64,000 nt of DNA from Paenibacillus sp. NAIST15-1 (GTDB taxonomy: Bacteria > Bacillota > Bacilli > Paenibacillales > Paenibacillaceae): contig NZ_BBYF01000023.1 in NCBI RefSeq assembly GCF_001894745.1, positions 1 to 64,000 of the forward strand, in the 5' to 3' direction. The notes beneath the pieces are model-generated. The model had not been told where the DNA came from. It did not search any database and saw only the letters and a list, made by a program, of their open reading frames with translations. The position numbers were made by a program, and so were the translations under genes. Positions 56,301 to 64,000 of the stretch are shown in pieces (the first letter of the stretch is position 1; each line of letters starts with the position of its first letter).

Positions 56301-56852
56301 ATGAAACAAGAATTTCCGATAATTGAAACGGAAAGGTTAATTTTAAGAGAAGTATCAACAGAGGATGCTAATGATATGTTTACCTATTTATCTGATAAAG
56401 ATGTTGTGAAACATATGGGGTTAGCACCTTTCCAAACCGTTACAGATGTTTGTGATGAAATTAATTGGTATAACTCTATTATCGAAGAAGGCACTGGCAT
56501 TAGATGGGGAATTACATTAAAAGATTTTGGAAAAATTATAGGAAGTTGTGGCTTTCTTAATCGGGTTACCAAACATCATCGAGCTGAAGTTGGATTTGAG
56601 TTAAGCAAAGATTACTGGGGAAAAGGAATAGCTAGTGAAGCATTAGAAGCAGTTATTAAATTTGGGTACCATCACTATCAGTTGGAAAGAATTGAGGCTT
56701 TAATAGAACCAGCAAATCTCCCGTCGCAAAAATTGGTAGAGAAGCGAGGATTTATAAGAGAGGGGTTGCTAAGACATTATGAATATACTTGTGGTAAATT
56801 TGATGATTTATATATGTACTCAATCTTAAAAAGAGACCTTAACCTTTTGTAA
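56301..56852 (+). CDS. GNAT acetyltransferase, RimJ/RimL type
   Basis: 183 residues. IETERLILREVSTEDANDMFTYLSD opens a typical RimJ/RimL-like N-acetyltransferase; the acetyl-CoA loop is ELSKDYWGKGIASEALEAVIKFGY (about 108-131), and ANLPSQKLVEKRGFIREGLLR closes the fold. The acceptor, a ribosomal protein end or a small amine, cannot be told. It is AT-rich compared with the genes on both sides, hinting at separate origin. It is a single gene. Confidence 0.9.
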   Translation: MKQEFPIIETERLILREVSTEDANDMFTYLSDKDVVKHMGLAPFQTVTDVCDEINWYNSIIEEGTGIRWGITLKDFGKIIGSCGFLNRVTKHHRAEVGFELSKDYWGKGIASEALEAVIKFGYHHYQLERIEALIEPANLPSQKLVEKRGFIREGLLRHYEYTCGKFDDLYMYSILKRDLNLL

Positions 56853-56921
56853 GGAATGTATTCAACAAATACCAGCTAATATGAGTTAAATGAATTTTTG
56901 AAAAGGGGGCTTTGATGAAAT

Positions 56922-56980
56922 AAAAAGGAGAATGCATATTATATATGTCTAATATGTTTTCTCCTTTATTTTTTTTGGAT
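56922..56980 (+). terminator. Terminator after the GNAT gene
   Basis: AAAGGAGAA and TTCTCCTTT with an inner CATATT/AATATG stem, followed by eight T. Confidence 0.8.
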
Positions 56981-57024
56981 TTTTATAAGTTAGATCTTGA
57001 TAACTATTAGGCTGCCCTCAGAAT

Positions 57025-57348
57025 CTATGCTTCTACAAAAGTCTTGATGCCCTTAACTTCGTACACAGCGTGTTGCGACCCCAGAATATGCTCTGGTTTC
57101 GGCTTGCCGCGGCTCTGTCTGTGGCCTTCAATATGTGCCTCGCTTGTCTCCCATTTCTTCCACGCTTCTTCGGATTCCCAGCGAATGAGAATGACGACTT
57201 CTTCATCTCCTCTGCTTACCTTCTTGACGCAAATGCTCAAGTCAATAAAGCCCTCGGATTTCTCAATGACTCCCTCTCCGCTGAATCTGTCGACCACGAG
57301 CTGTGAAGTCCCTTCCTTCACTTGGATGGTTTTCGTCTCGATAAACAT
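57025..57348 (-). CDS. hmoA: Heme-degrading monooxygenase, HmoA/IsdG-like
   Basis: 107 residues from the ATG at 57348, after GGGAGAT; a start at 57378 is open but lacks a site. MFIETKTIQVKEGTSQLVVDRFSGEGVIEKSEGFIDLSICVKKV, RWESEEAWKKWETSEAHIEGHRQSRGKPKP show the ABM-type dimeric fold with the Trp and His used by IsdG-like enzymes. Such enzymes open the heme ring and free iron in the cytoplasm. It lies 1.7 kb from an iron/heme ABC operon. Confidence 0.85.
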   Translation of the reverse strand: MFIETKTIQVKEGTSQLVVDRFSGEGVIEKSEGFIDLSICVKKVSRGDEEVVILIRWESEEAWKKWETSEAHIEGHRQSRGKPKPEHILGSQHAVYEVKGIKTFVEA

Positions 57349-57503
57349 ATCTCTATCTCCCTTCATCGCATGATGCATTTCGTAGAATGATCTTCGTTCC
57401 TACCCTTGAAAAAGTTCCCATTCTCCCTATATTACAAAAAGAGTGCATGTGAAATCCATGGAATATTTCCTGATGGAAAATGGAGATTTCGAGCTATTTT
57501 CGT

Positions 57504-58157
57504 CTAATTCTGCTGATTAACTTCTTGATTGGCTAGGCTTGCAATTTGTTCGAGTACATACTCATAATAACCTGCTCTGGAAGGGACAAAGTCCTGTATC
57601 GTTAAGTCTACCTTAATCCCGCTCTCTCCACTCGATGGCACGAATTCCTCGCCAGTAATTTGCTGTGCCTCACCTGCAATCAGCTTGCGGAATTGTTCTG
57701 CTTCCAGCATGACTATGGATACCACTTCATCTTCCTGCAATCGAAAATCGGTAATGCTCCCTCTATATTCATGAAGGAACACATGACAAAATTCATTATC
57801 TATTAACTGTTCCTGTTCAATACTGCTTGGTATAACACCACTGTACGTAAGCTGGGCGAACTCAATCTCGAGTCCTAGCTCCTCTCTTAACTCCCGAATG
57901 CCGTCCATTGGCGATTCCCCTGCTTCTAGATGACCAGCAGCCGTAATGTCCAGGAGACCCGCATAATCTAGCTTCTGAGGATGCCGGCGTTGAAACAGCA
58001 AGATTGGTTCTCCGTTCTCGACCTTCCATAACCAGCAATGAAACGTTTGATGCCATATCCCCTTGGCATGTACTTCATCCCGTGACCTGATACCGGTGTA
58101 CTCCATTTCGCTTGTAAAGGTATCGACGTATTCTTTTGCAACTTTGTGGGCAACCAT
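57504..58157 (-). CDS. Nudix hydrolase (isopentenyl-diphosphate isomerase-like)
   Basis: 217 residues. The Nudix box GHLEAGESPMDGIRELREELGLEI (about 82-105) matches GX5EX7REUXEEXGU. WHQTFHCWLWKVENGEPILLFQRR before it is typical for the IDI-like / YfcD subgroup. It hydrolyses a nucleoside diphosphate derivative; the substrate is unknown. AGGAGG lies before the ATG. It is the second gene after the P-loop kinase, with a 15-bp gap, so a shared transcript is likely. Confidence 0.88.
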   Translation of the reverse strand: MVAHKVAKEYVDTFTSEMEYTGIRSRDEVHAKGIWHQTFHCWLWKVENGEPILLFQRRHPQKLDYAGLLDITAAGHLEAGESPMDGIRELREELGLEIEFAQLTYSGVIPSSIEQEQLIDNEFCHVFLHEYRGSITDFRLQEDEVVSIVMLEAEQFRKLIAGEAQQITGEEFVPSSGESGIKVDLTIQDFVPSRAGYYEYVLEQIASLANQEVNQQN

Positions 58158-58172
58158 TCATGGATCCTCCTG

Positions 58173-58742
58173 TTATCTATAGTCTGTATCGATTTTCGCT
58201 TCTGTCCACGCTCTGCGCATGATTTCATCGACGGTTTCTTCCGGGGTCATGTCTGAGCTGTCCAGCCACATGCCGATTCGAGGCGTGCCCTGACGAAGGC
58301 CATCGTCTAAATCCTGAACAGTCCATAGCCCATACCCTTGCTTGCCTCGCGACGCTTCACGTTCCGCTACAATATCAGGCCGTGGGCAGAGTACAACGAG
58401 GTAGAGAGGACGAGTCTGAAAATTCTGAATGAACGACTGCAGGACATCACCGATGACGACATCTTGGATCACTGTCGTAAATCCGGCTTGCACATATACA
58501 TCCGCAGTTCCTGCAGCCAGGCGATAACGAAGGTTCAACTGCTTCATTGCTTCCTCTGGAGCATCGGGTGACATTTCCTCGCGACCATTGACGATCATGC
58601 GACGGAATACGTCGCCACGCACATGAACACCTTTCGCAAAGCGTTCCGCCAACAATTGCGCGATGGTGGACTTGCCTGACGCCATAATGCCCGTAATTAC
58701 AAATAGGCTCGGTGTATGGGGTTCACAGATCTCAACGTTCAT
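58173..58742 (-). CDS. P-loop kinase (AAA_33 / Cpt-like)
   Basis: 189 residues. The Walker A motif GIMASGKSTIAQ lies at about 17-28, followed by HVRGDVFRRMIVNG and YLVVLCPRPDIVAERE, as in ATP-dependent small-molecule kinases related to chloramphenicol phosphotransferase. The acceptor is unknown. AGGAGG stands seven bases before the ATG. Confidence 0.82.
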   Translation of the reverse strand: MNVEICEPHTPSLFVITGIMASGKSTIAQLLAERFAKGVHVRGDVFRRMIVNGREEMSPDAPEEAMKQLNLRYRLAAGTADVYVQAGFTTVIQDVVIGDVLQSFIQNFQTRPLYLVVLCPRPDIVAEREASRGKQGYGLWTVQDLDDGLRQGTPRIGMWLDSSDMTPEETVDEIMRRAWTEAKIDTDYR

Positions 58743-59025
58743 CTTACATCCTCCTAACCATTATTCTTGATGTTGCATCTTCCTATATTCATTCAATGTA
58801 CCATATTCAACCATGAAAAAGCAGGCTTTCTAAAACAGAGCACCGCAAGTCCTCCATTCATGATAGACCTGAGGAACAATTTTTTGATGAAACGCTCCCA
58901 TCCGATAAATAGGCCCACATTTCGGATTGACGACGATCACAGTCTACGCTATATTAATAAAAGTTTACTCAATGCAACTTATTTATATTTAGCTAACATT
59001 TTTGCAGCAAGGAAGGAGGTCGTCC

Positions 59026-60120
59026 ATGAACACCACGAGTGAACTGAAATATAAAGGGCGAGATTCCCGATTTCGTCCCCGGCAGGCCTCCCAACTCCTC
59101 CGGATTTCAGTTCTAGCAGCCACAGGCTTGGCAGTTCTGCTGTTATCCATACTCATCGGCAGTGCGGTCGGACCTGTGTCTATACCGTTGAAAGAGACGT
59201 TTGCAGCCATGCTTCATGCAACAGGCTGGCTGGAGCACATTCAGATTGCAGAGCGGAATCTTACCATCATTCTGGATATCCGTCTGCCTCGTGTCATCGC
59301 AGGTGCATTAGTCGGAGCCGGCTTGTCTATCGCGGGCGCAGCGATGCAGGGAGTGTTCCGCAATCCGCTCGTCGAGCCCGGATATTTGGGAGTGTCGTCA
59401 GGAGCAGCCGCTGGAGCTATCTTGTGCATCGCCTTAGGGCTTGTTCGTCATTCGGCATTCGCCCTTCCCTTGTCTGCCTTCGCAGGTGCACTTGTATCCG
59501 TTGTACTCATCCTGGTCATATGGCGGGCTAGTGGGAAACCGAATGTAACCACTTTACTACTGCTCGGAATTGGCATGAACGCGCTTCTGTCGGCGGTCAT
59601 TAACGTGATCATCGCCAGCGCGCCGCATGAACAGCAGCTGCGCAGTATCGTGTTCTGGCTGCAGGGTGGACTCGAGGCGCGAACATGGGAGCATGTACAT
59701 ATTATCGCTCTGCCGATCCTTATCGGAGGCGTTCTATTGGCGCTATTTAGCCGTTCATTGAATTTGCTGCTGCTCGGTGACGAGCATGCACAATCTTCCG
59801 GTGTCCCTGTGCAAATCACCCGCTATACGATTTTACTGCTCGCTTCGTTCTTGACCGGAACAGCCGTGTCGGTAAGCGGAATTATCGGTTTTGTCGGCTT
59901 GGTTATTCCACATCTCGTTCGCCTAATTGTCGGCTCGGATCATCGCCTGCTGCTGCCGTTCAGCGCACTATTCGGGGCATCGTTCCTCGTTCTGGCCGAT
60001 TTAGCCTCGCGCATGGTGCTGCAGCCGATCACCTTGCAGGTCGGCGTCGTCTGCGCTTGCATCGGAGCACCACTGTTCATGATGATGCTGCTGCGCAAAC
60101 GGAAGGAGGGTTCGACATGA
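59026..60120 (+). CDS. FecCD-type iron/heme/cobalamin ABC permease
   Basis: 364 residues from the ATG at 59026, with GGAAGGAGGT five bases upstream; an earlier in-frame ATG at 59002 is not used. Nine to ten hydrophobic segments and the family motifs RLPRVIAGALVGAGLSIAGAAMQGVFRNPLVEPGYLGVSSGA and GFVGLVIPHLVRLIVGSDHRLLLP are clear. It forms a homodimeric channel for an iron chelate, heme or cobalamin. First gene of the operon; I see no Fur box before it. Confidence 0.9.
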   Translation: MNTTSELKYKGRDSRFRPRQASQLLRISVLAATGLAVLLLSILIGSAVGPVSIPLKETFAAMLHATGWLEHIQIAERNLTIILDIRLPRVIAGALVGAGLSIAGAAMQGVFRNPLVEPGYLGVSSGAAAGAILCIALGLVRHSAFALPLSAFAGALVSVVLILVIWRASGKPNVTTLLLLGIGMNALLSAVINVIIASAPHEQQLRSIVFWLQGGLEARTWEHVHIIALPILIGGVLLALFSRSLNLLLLGDEHAQSSGVPVQITRYTILLLASFLTGTAVSVSGIIGFVGLVIPHLVRLIVGSDHRLLLPFSALFGASFLVLADLASRMVLQPITLQVGVVCACIGAPLFMMMLLRKRKEGST

Positions 60121-60989
60121 AGACAAGGCGCAAGACATCTTTGGGCATTCCTGGACTGCTTGAAGCCAAGCAATTGACCTATTCGATTGATGGGCGAACA
60201 ATCATCGACAATCTGTCCATGAAGCTGCAGTCAGGTTCCTTTCTTGGCATTATTGGACCGAACGGCAGCGGAAAATCTACATTGCTTCGCATGCTTTGTG
60301 GACTTCTGAAGCCCGCTCAAGGCTCGCTGACACTTGAAGGAAAGCCCTTCAAGGCATACTCCACGAAGGAACGAGCGCAAATGATCGGCTATGTACCGCA
60401 GGATTGCTCGCTTGATGCAGACTTCACGATTGAGCAAATCGTCGCGATGGGACGCCACCCTTATAGCCGCTTGTTCGGCGGATTAACAAGTTCAGATGCA
60501 CAGCAGGTCGAACGGGCGATGGAGCAATGCGGCGTCGAGCACCTGCGCAAGCGCTACATCCATGCCTGTTCGGGCGGACAACGCCAGCTTGCCTTCATCG
60601 CCAAGGCGCTTGCACAGGAGCCGCAAATTCTCCTGCTGGATGAGCCTATCTCCGCACTCGACATTCGTCACCAGCTTCGCACGCTTGCGCTGCTGCGCCA
60701 GCTCGCTGACGAAGGATATGCTGTGGCCGCTTCACTGCATGACCTGTCGCTAGCTTCTCGTTACTGCGATCGTCTTCTGCTTCTGCATGACGGGCGCATC
60801 GAAGCATTCGGCGAACCGGAAGAGGTGCTCTCAGCAGATGCACTTTATGATGTGTATGGCGTTCATGCCGTCATTCGCCAAGAACCAGGAACGGAAGGCC
60901 TGTCAGTCATTGCATTTGAACATGAAGCAGAAGAGCAGAAATGGTATACCCATTACGAAAAAGAACATCTTGGAGGAATTACACAATGA
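60117..60989 (+). CDS. ABC ATPase for iron/heme/cobalamin uptake
   Basis: 290 residues from the ATG at 60117 (GGAAGGAGGG upstream), overlapping the permease stop as ATGA. Walker A GPNGSGKSTLLR, signature CSGGQRQLAFIAKALAQ, Walker B ILLLDEPISALD, H-loop SLHDLSLASRYCD. It drives the permease at 59026. The C-terminal 40 residues are acidic. Confidence 0.92.
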   Translation: MKTRRKTSLGIPGLLEAKQLTYSIDGRTIIDNLSMKLQSGSFLGIIGPNGSGKSTLLRMLCGLLKPAQGSLTLEGKPFKAYSTKERAQMIGYVPQDCSLDADFTIEQIVAMGRHPYSRLFGGLTSSDAQQVERAMEQCGVEHLRKRYIHACSGGQRQLAFIAKALAQEPQILLLDEPISALDIRHQLRTLALLRQLADEGYAVAASLHDLSLASRYCDRLLLLHDGRIEAFGEPEEVLSADALYDVYGVHAVIRQEPGTEGLSVIAFEHEAEEQKWYTHYEKEHLGGITQ

Positions 60990-62011
60990 GAAACGTACAA
61001 ACTCGGCGAAAAACCACTTTTCGCATGCTCTGTATGAGCCTGATCACGCTTGTTGCCGCTGTCGGGTTGACAGCCTGCACCAGCAATTCACAATCCGATA
61101 GCGAGAAATCGTTCAGCACCATTTCAACCACGACCAGTTCTAAGGCCGCTGCATCCTCTGACAATGGGAAGATAGAGGCTGCACCGAAGGTTGCTGCGGT
61201 ATCTCTCGACACTGCAGATGCCGTACTTGAAATCGTTCCTCCGGAGCAAGTCGTTGCCGTACCGAAGAGCATGGCAAATCCTTATTTGGCTGTCAACGAG
61301 GAGAAGGGCAAGCAGGTGTCCGGTCAAGTCGGCGGTGCGATTGGATTGGATCCCGAAGGAATTTTGGCATTTCATCCAGACGTTGTCCTCATCACGAAAA
61401 TCCATAATAGCGAAAACGATGCCGAGCAATTGCTCAGCCAAGCAGGCGTCAAGGTTGTCACGTTCGATCAATGGGGAACATTCGAGCAATTGATAGCGAA
61501 CTTCCGCACAATTGGCGAGGCTGTTGGAGCTGTCGATAAAGCAGAGGAAGTTGCCAAGGAAATTCAGGGCAAGCTGGACGATGCTGCTAAGCGAACTGCA
61601 TCACTTGCAAGTAAGCCGTCCGTTCTCGTACTGTCGCCTGTCGGCCCGAATACTGGCCCTTACATCATGGGACCAGGGAACATTTCTTACGATATGATCC
61701 GTCTCGCTGGAGCTAAGCCCGCTGCCGAAGCACTCGGGATTAAGAAATCGACAAAAGCATCAATTGAGGATGTCATGAACATGAATCCGGACTATATCGT
61801 GCTTGGAGATTGGGACGGTACGGGAGATGAATGGCTGAAGGATTTGAAATCTCAAGCGGCGTGGAACACACTGGACGCGGTCAAAAATAACCGCATTACG
61901 ACAATGAAGGCGAAGGAACTGCTTGCCCCGAACCGTTATGCGGTAGATGGAATGCTGGAAATGTCGGCGTGGCTTCACCCGGATTTGTGGAAAGGAGACA
62001 CAGCGAATTAA
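60986..62011 (+). CDS. Iron-chelate/heme/cobalamin binding lipoprotein
   Basis: 341 residues from the ATG at 60986, overlapping the ATPase stop as ATGA with GGAGG upstream. A lipoprotein signal with LVAAVGLTACTS is followed by the cluster A fold: AVSLDTADAVLEIVPPEQVVAVP, GLDPEGILAFHPDVVLIT and NMNPDYIVLGDWDG. It is closer to BtuF/HmuT-like proteins than the dhb lipoprotein at 35041, so heme or cobalamin is as likely as a siderophore. Confidence 0.88.
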   Translation: MRNVQTRRKTTFRMLCMSLITLVAAVGLTACTSNSQSDSEKSFSTISTTTSSKAAASSDNGKIEAAPKVAAVSLDTADAVLEIVPPEQVVAVPKSMANPYLAVNEEKGKQVSGQVGGAIGLDPEGILAFHPDVVLITKIHNSENDAEQLLSQAGVKVVTFDQWGTFEQLIANFRTIGEAVGAVDKAEEVAKEIQGKLDDAAKRTASLASKPSVLVLSPVGPNTGPYIMGPGNISYDMIRLAGAKPAAEALGIKKSTKASIEDVMNMNPDYIVLGDWDGTGDEWLKDLKSQAAWNTLDAVKNNRITTMKAKELLAPNRYAVDGMLEMSAWLHPDLWKGDTAN

Positions 62012-63012
62012 TGAGCGAATTCCTAGCAAACGGGCATTCACAGTCCACACGGCTTCCGCCAGAAATATCGATGGACACGCCGCGCCGGGCCATCCTTCTT
62101 GCTTCCTACAGCGCTTGTGCCAGCATTGATGATGTGCCTGCCATGTACCATCATATTTTGCGCGGACACGGCTCTCCTTCGGAAGCCATCGTGCAAGGCG
62201 TTATTCGGTACAGCGATACGGGTACATGTGATCCACTGTATACGGTATCGAAGCGTCAGTCCGAGGCAATTACACAGCTAGTAGAGGCCAAGTTCGGTGA
62301 AGTAATTCCTGTCTACATCGGCTGCAAGCATTCGCATCCTTTTGTAGCCGATGCCATCCAGCAAGCGATCAGAGACGGCATCACGGAGCTTGCCGTGCTG
62401 CATGCTACGCCCTTCTTCACATCCTCAGGAACAGGAGGCTATGTTCAAGATGCCAAGAAGGCGATCGCTGCAGCCAACAGCGATATGAAATTGACGGTCA
62501 TTTCTGAGTGGCAAGCGCATCCTGACTTCATTCGGCTAATGGCGCGCAGATTGCGAGATGCTTACGTCTGGATGCCTTCCTCGATGCTGCCGACGACACG
62601 GGTCATCTTTACGGTGCACAGCAAGCCTGGTCTTCCCTCCGCGCATGATGACTTTATTGCGTCATACAAGCATGTTGCTGGATTGATCGCGGAGCAGGCC
62701 AATATCGGGAAATGGGATATTTCTTATCGCAGCGGCATGCCCGCCCCCCAGCGCTGGCTTGGGCCCGATATTAATGAGGTTATTCTAGGAGCAGCTTCCG
62801 ATAAGGAAGAAGCTGTCGTCATTTGCGAGTTAACCTCGCTTACCGAAAATGTCGAGGTCTATTACGACATTGGCCAGGAAGCCAAGCAAACAGCAGAGCA
62901 GTGCGGGATGCAGTTCGTTTGCACTGAATATCCGAATGATGCCTATGATTTTATGGACTTTTTATCCAACATCGCAGCTGCTCATTTTGAGCTGAAGGCA
63001 GCATATTCCTGA
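62011..63012 (+). CDS. Ferrochelatase-family protein
   Basis: 333 residues from the ATG at 62011, which shares its A with the TAA of the binding-protein gene (TAATG). The whole chain follows coproporphyrin ferrochelatase (HemH): MYHHILRGHGSPSEAI, VIPVYIGCKHSHPFVADAI, then VIFTVHSKPG with His203, RWLGPDI and ENVEVYYDIGQEAK with Glu282, the two metal-insertion residues. The usual SAHSLP is changed to TVHSKP, and several Gly/Pro positions differ. As a tail gene of an uptake operon it may be a paralog that acts on imported heme or puts metal into a porphyrin; this is inference. Biosynthetic hem genes are absent here. Confidence 0.82.
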   Translation: MSEFLANGHSQSTRLPPEISMDTPRRAILLASYSACASIDDVPAMYHHILRGHGSPSEAIVQGVIRYSDTGTCDPLYTVSKRQSEAITQLVEAKFGEVIPVYIGCKHSHPFVADAIQQAIRDGITELAVLHATPFFTSSGTGGYVQDAKKAIAAANSDMKLTVISEWQAHPDFIRLMARRLRDAYVWMPSSMLPTTRVIFTVHSKPGLPSAHDDFIASYKHVAGLIAEQANIGKWDISYRSGMPAPQRWLGPDINEVILGAASDKEEAVVICELTSLTENVEVYYDIGQEAKQTAEQCGMQFVCTEYPNDAYDFMDFLSNIAAAHFELKAAYS

Positions 63013-63020
63013 AGCACGAA

Positions 63021-63091
63021 GCATGTTCTCAGTGGGATAGCCTCTTCCACCTCTCATTGAGTCACTATCCCTTTCAGTCAGGAGAACATGC
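63021..63091. other. Nested inverted repeat after the uptake operon
   Basis: Outer arms GCATGTTCTC (63021-63030) and GAGAACATGC (63082-63091), inner arms GGGATAG (63034-63040) and CTATCCC (63065-63071). No T run follows, so this is a structured RNA end, a binding site or a weak terminator. Confidence 0.45.
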
Positions 63092-63197
63092 ATGTGTGCT
63101 GCGAAGCCAAAAAATGTGCGGTGAGGTTGCATTAGCGGAAATGCAGATTGCTCCGTACATTAGCTGCGTATGACCATCAATAGTACCAATCGATTAA

Positions 63198-63230
63198 GGC
63201 CGAGCACCTGCATGCTCGGCCTCTTTTTTT
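63198..63230 (+). terminator. Strong terminator
   Basis: GGCCGAGCA (63198-63206) and TGCTCGGCC (63213-63221) with T-rich tail TCTTTTTTT. It closes the uptake operon on the plus strand. Confidence 0.9.
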
Positions 63231-63317
63231 ACTGCATATATGAGGCATACCTGTTACGATTCATAACCATGATTTTCGTTAGCCGATATGCCAACACATC
63301 CTCGATCTATTTACAGA

Positions 63318-63725
63318 TTAAAACTCCACATAAAAAGGCTGCTGGGTAGAATCCAAGCATTTTTCAATCCGCTCGCGAAAGTTCTTCCACGTAACCATAT
63401 TCAAAGCATCCTGAACTGAAAAATAGCCAACTTCTAATGCTTCTTCCGTCGTTGTCATTTCACCGCCGACTTGCTTAGCCAGGAACAGCGTATTGCATAT
63501 CCCACCGGATACATTTTGATAAATGCCACAGAAGCGAACAATTTCAATATCGACTCCCGCTTCTTCCTTCGTCTCGCGAATGGCCGCTTGCGCTAGTGAT
63601 TCTCCTTCTTCCACTTGACCACCCGGCATCTCCCACCCTCTTCGAGGGCCTCTAATTAACAAGATCTCTTGATTTTCATTCACAATAATTGCTGCTGCGG
63701 ATACGATATGCTTCGGAGGGTTCAT
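63318..63725 (-). CDS. Nudix hydrolase (MutT-like)
   Basis: 135 residues. VSAAAIIVNENQEILLIRGPRRGWEMPGGQVEEGESLAQAAIRETKEEAGVDIEI carries the complete Nudix box (GGQVEEGESLAQAAIRETKEEAGV, about 35-58). It hydrolyses a nucleoside diphosphate-linked compound; the substrate is unknown. No partner genes are adjacent. Confidence 0.92.
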   Translation of the reverse strand: MNPPKHIVSAAAIIVNENQEILLIRGPRRGWEMPGGQVEEGESLAQAAIRETKEEAGVDIEIVRFCGIYQNVSGGICNTLFLAKQVGGEMTTTEEALEVGYFSVQDALNMVTWKNFRERIEKCLDSTQQPFYVEF

Positions 63726-63921
63726 CTCATTCGCTTCCTTTCCATGTTCAGCTGCGATCCTATATATCTGGGATTTCAGGTCATAACTGCCTACATCTCA
63801 AGTTATGATTACTCCACTTTCCCTATTATCCTGCTTGGAAAATTATAAAGTCAATTCCTGCGATATTCTCTTTCTCACCGGGATTTTTTCATTTTCCGAC
63901 TATTCCAATTTGATTTAATCC

Positions 63922-63989
63922 TTGACACCAAGCCCATTCGAAAGTATAGTAATCGCATCGGAATTAAACTTGACTGACGAATCAGTTAA
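63922..63989 (+). promoter_or_regulatory. Sigma-A promoter with TetR-type operator
   Basis: TTGACA (63922-63927), a 17-bp spacer and TATAGT (63945-63950) are followed by TTGACTGACGAATCAGTTAA (63970-63989), a palindrome typical of TetR-family operators. AAGAGAGGG follows as a likely ribosome site. The gene lies beyond the window; a self-regulating TetR gene or a pump is likely. Confidence 0.75.
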
Positions 63990-64000
63990 GAAGAGAGGGC

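Noticed and set aside
58743-59025. Cobalamin riboswitch or Fur box before the FecCD operon
   Set aside because: I searched for the B12-box core and a TGATAATNATTATCA-like site by eye and found neither.
1-64000. tRNA, rRNA or replication origin
   Set aside because: No cloverleaf with a typical GGTTCGAATCC arm, rRNA motif or DnaA-box cluster was seen.

Overview
The window looks like a chromosomal segment of a Gram-positive, spore-forming Firmicute, most likely Paenibacillus or a close relative. The basis is strong AGGAGG-type ribosome sites, a YjcZ-type small spore gene, an SLH surface protein next to a very large secreted protein, YesM/YesN-type sugar regulators beside a CUT1 ABC transporter, and a dhb (bacillibactin-type) siderophore operon. 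This is inference from gene content; no rRNA or other species marker is present.

Positions 1-20000 are a CRISPR region. Nine short arrays (44 repeats), plus one orphan repeat near 39.8 kb, carry related 30-bp repeats. All read leftward (minus strand), with the leader on the right of each array. Seven of the nine leaders contain a near-palindrome of about 48 bp at a fixed distance from the first repeat (about 118 or 141 bp, by leader class). The orphan has it at about 53 bp, and two arrays have lost it. Arrays were multiplied together with flanking DNA, leaving decayed copies of cas6, of an HTH/helical-protein gene pair and of an MFS gene. Between arrays 5 and 6 lies one minus-strand type III-D-like effector operon (12570 to 3399): a putative PD-(D/E)XK nuclease (DUF6602-like), an HD-less Cas10 with an SGDD motif, a Csm3-like Cas7, a Csx10-like protein, a tandem Cas7-Cas7 fusion, a small Csx19-like protein and a large TIGR03986-type RAMP protein. 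No cas1, cas2, intact cas6 or CARF effector is visible.

16.6-19.4 kb holds an MFS efflux gene, an aldo/keto reductase and a MerR regulator with a 19-bp-spacer promoter. 20.0-37.4 kb is a complete catecholate siderophore locus on the minus strand: AraC/binding-protein regulator, ferri-siderophore lipoprotein, esterase, dhbA, dhbC, dhbE, dhbB, dhbF (Gly and Thr modules), an MbtH-like protein and a DHA2 exporter. Fur boxes precede the regulator and the lipoprotein gene. No siderophore permease is adjacent.

37.5-43.6 kb contains a frameshifted IS1182-like element and small cargo genes: a secreted beta protein, aspartate racemase, a BsuPI-domain protein, a ComEC-like MBL lipoprotein with a DUF3006 partner, and a YjcZ-like peptide. 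43.8-50.6 kb is a sugar ABC transporter with its two-component system. 50.9-55.8 kb encodes a 1230-residue exported protein and an SLH protein. 56.3-64.0 kb has a GNAT, an HmoA-like heme monooxygenase, two Nudix hydrolases, a P-loop kinase, and a plus-strand iron/heme ABC operon ending in a ferrochelatase-family gene. The right edge carries a promoter and a TetR-type operator for a gene outside the window.
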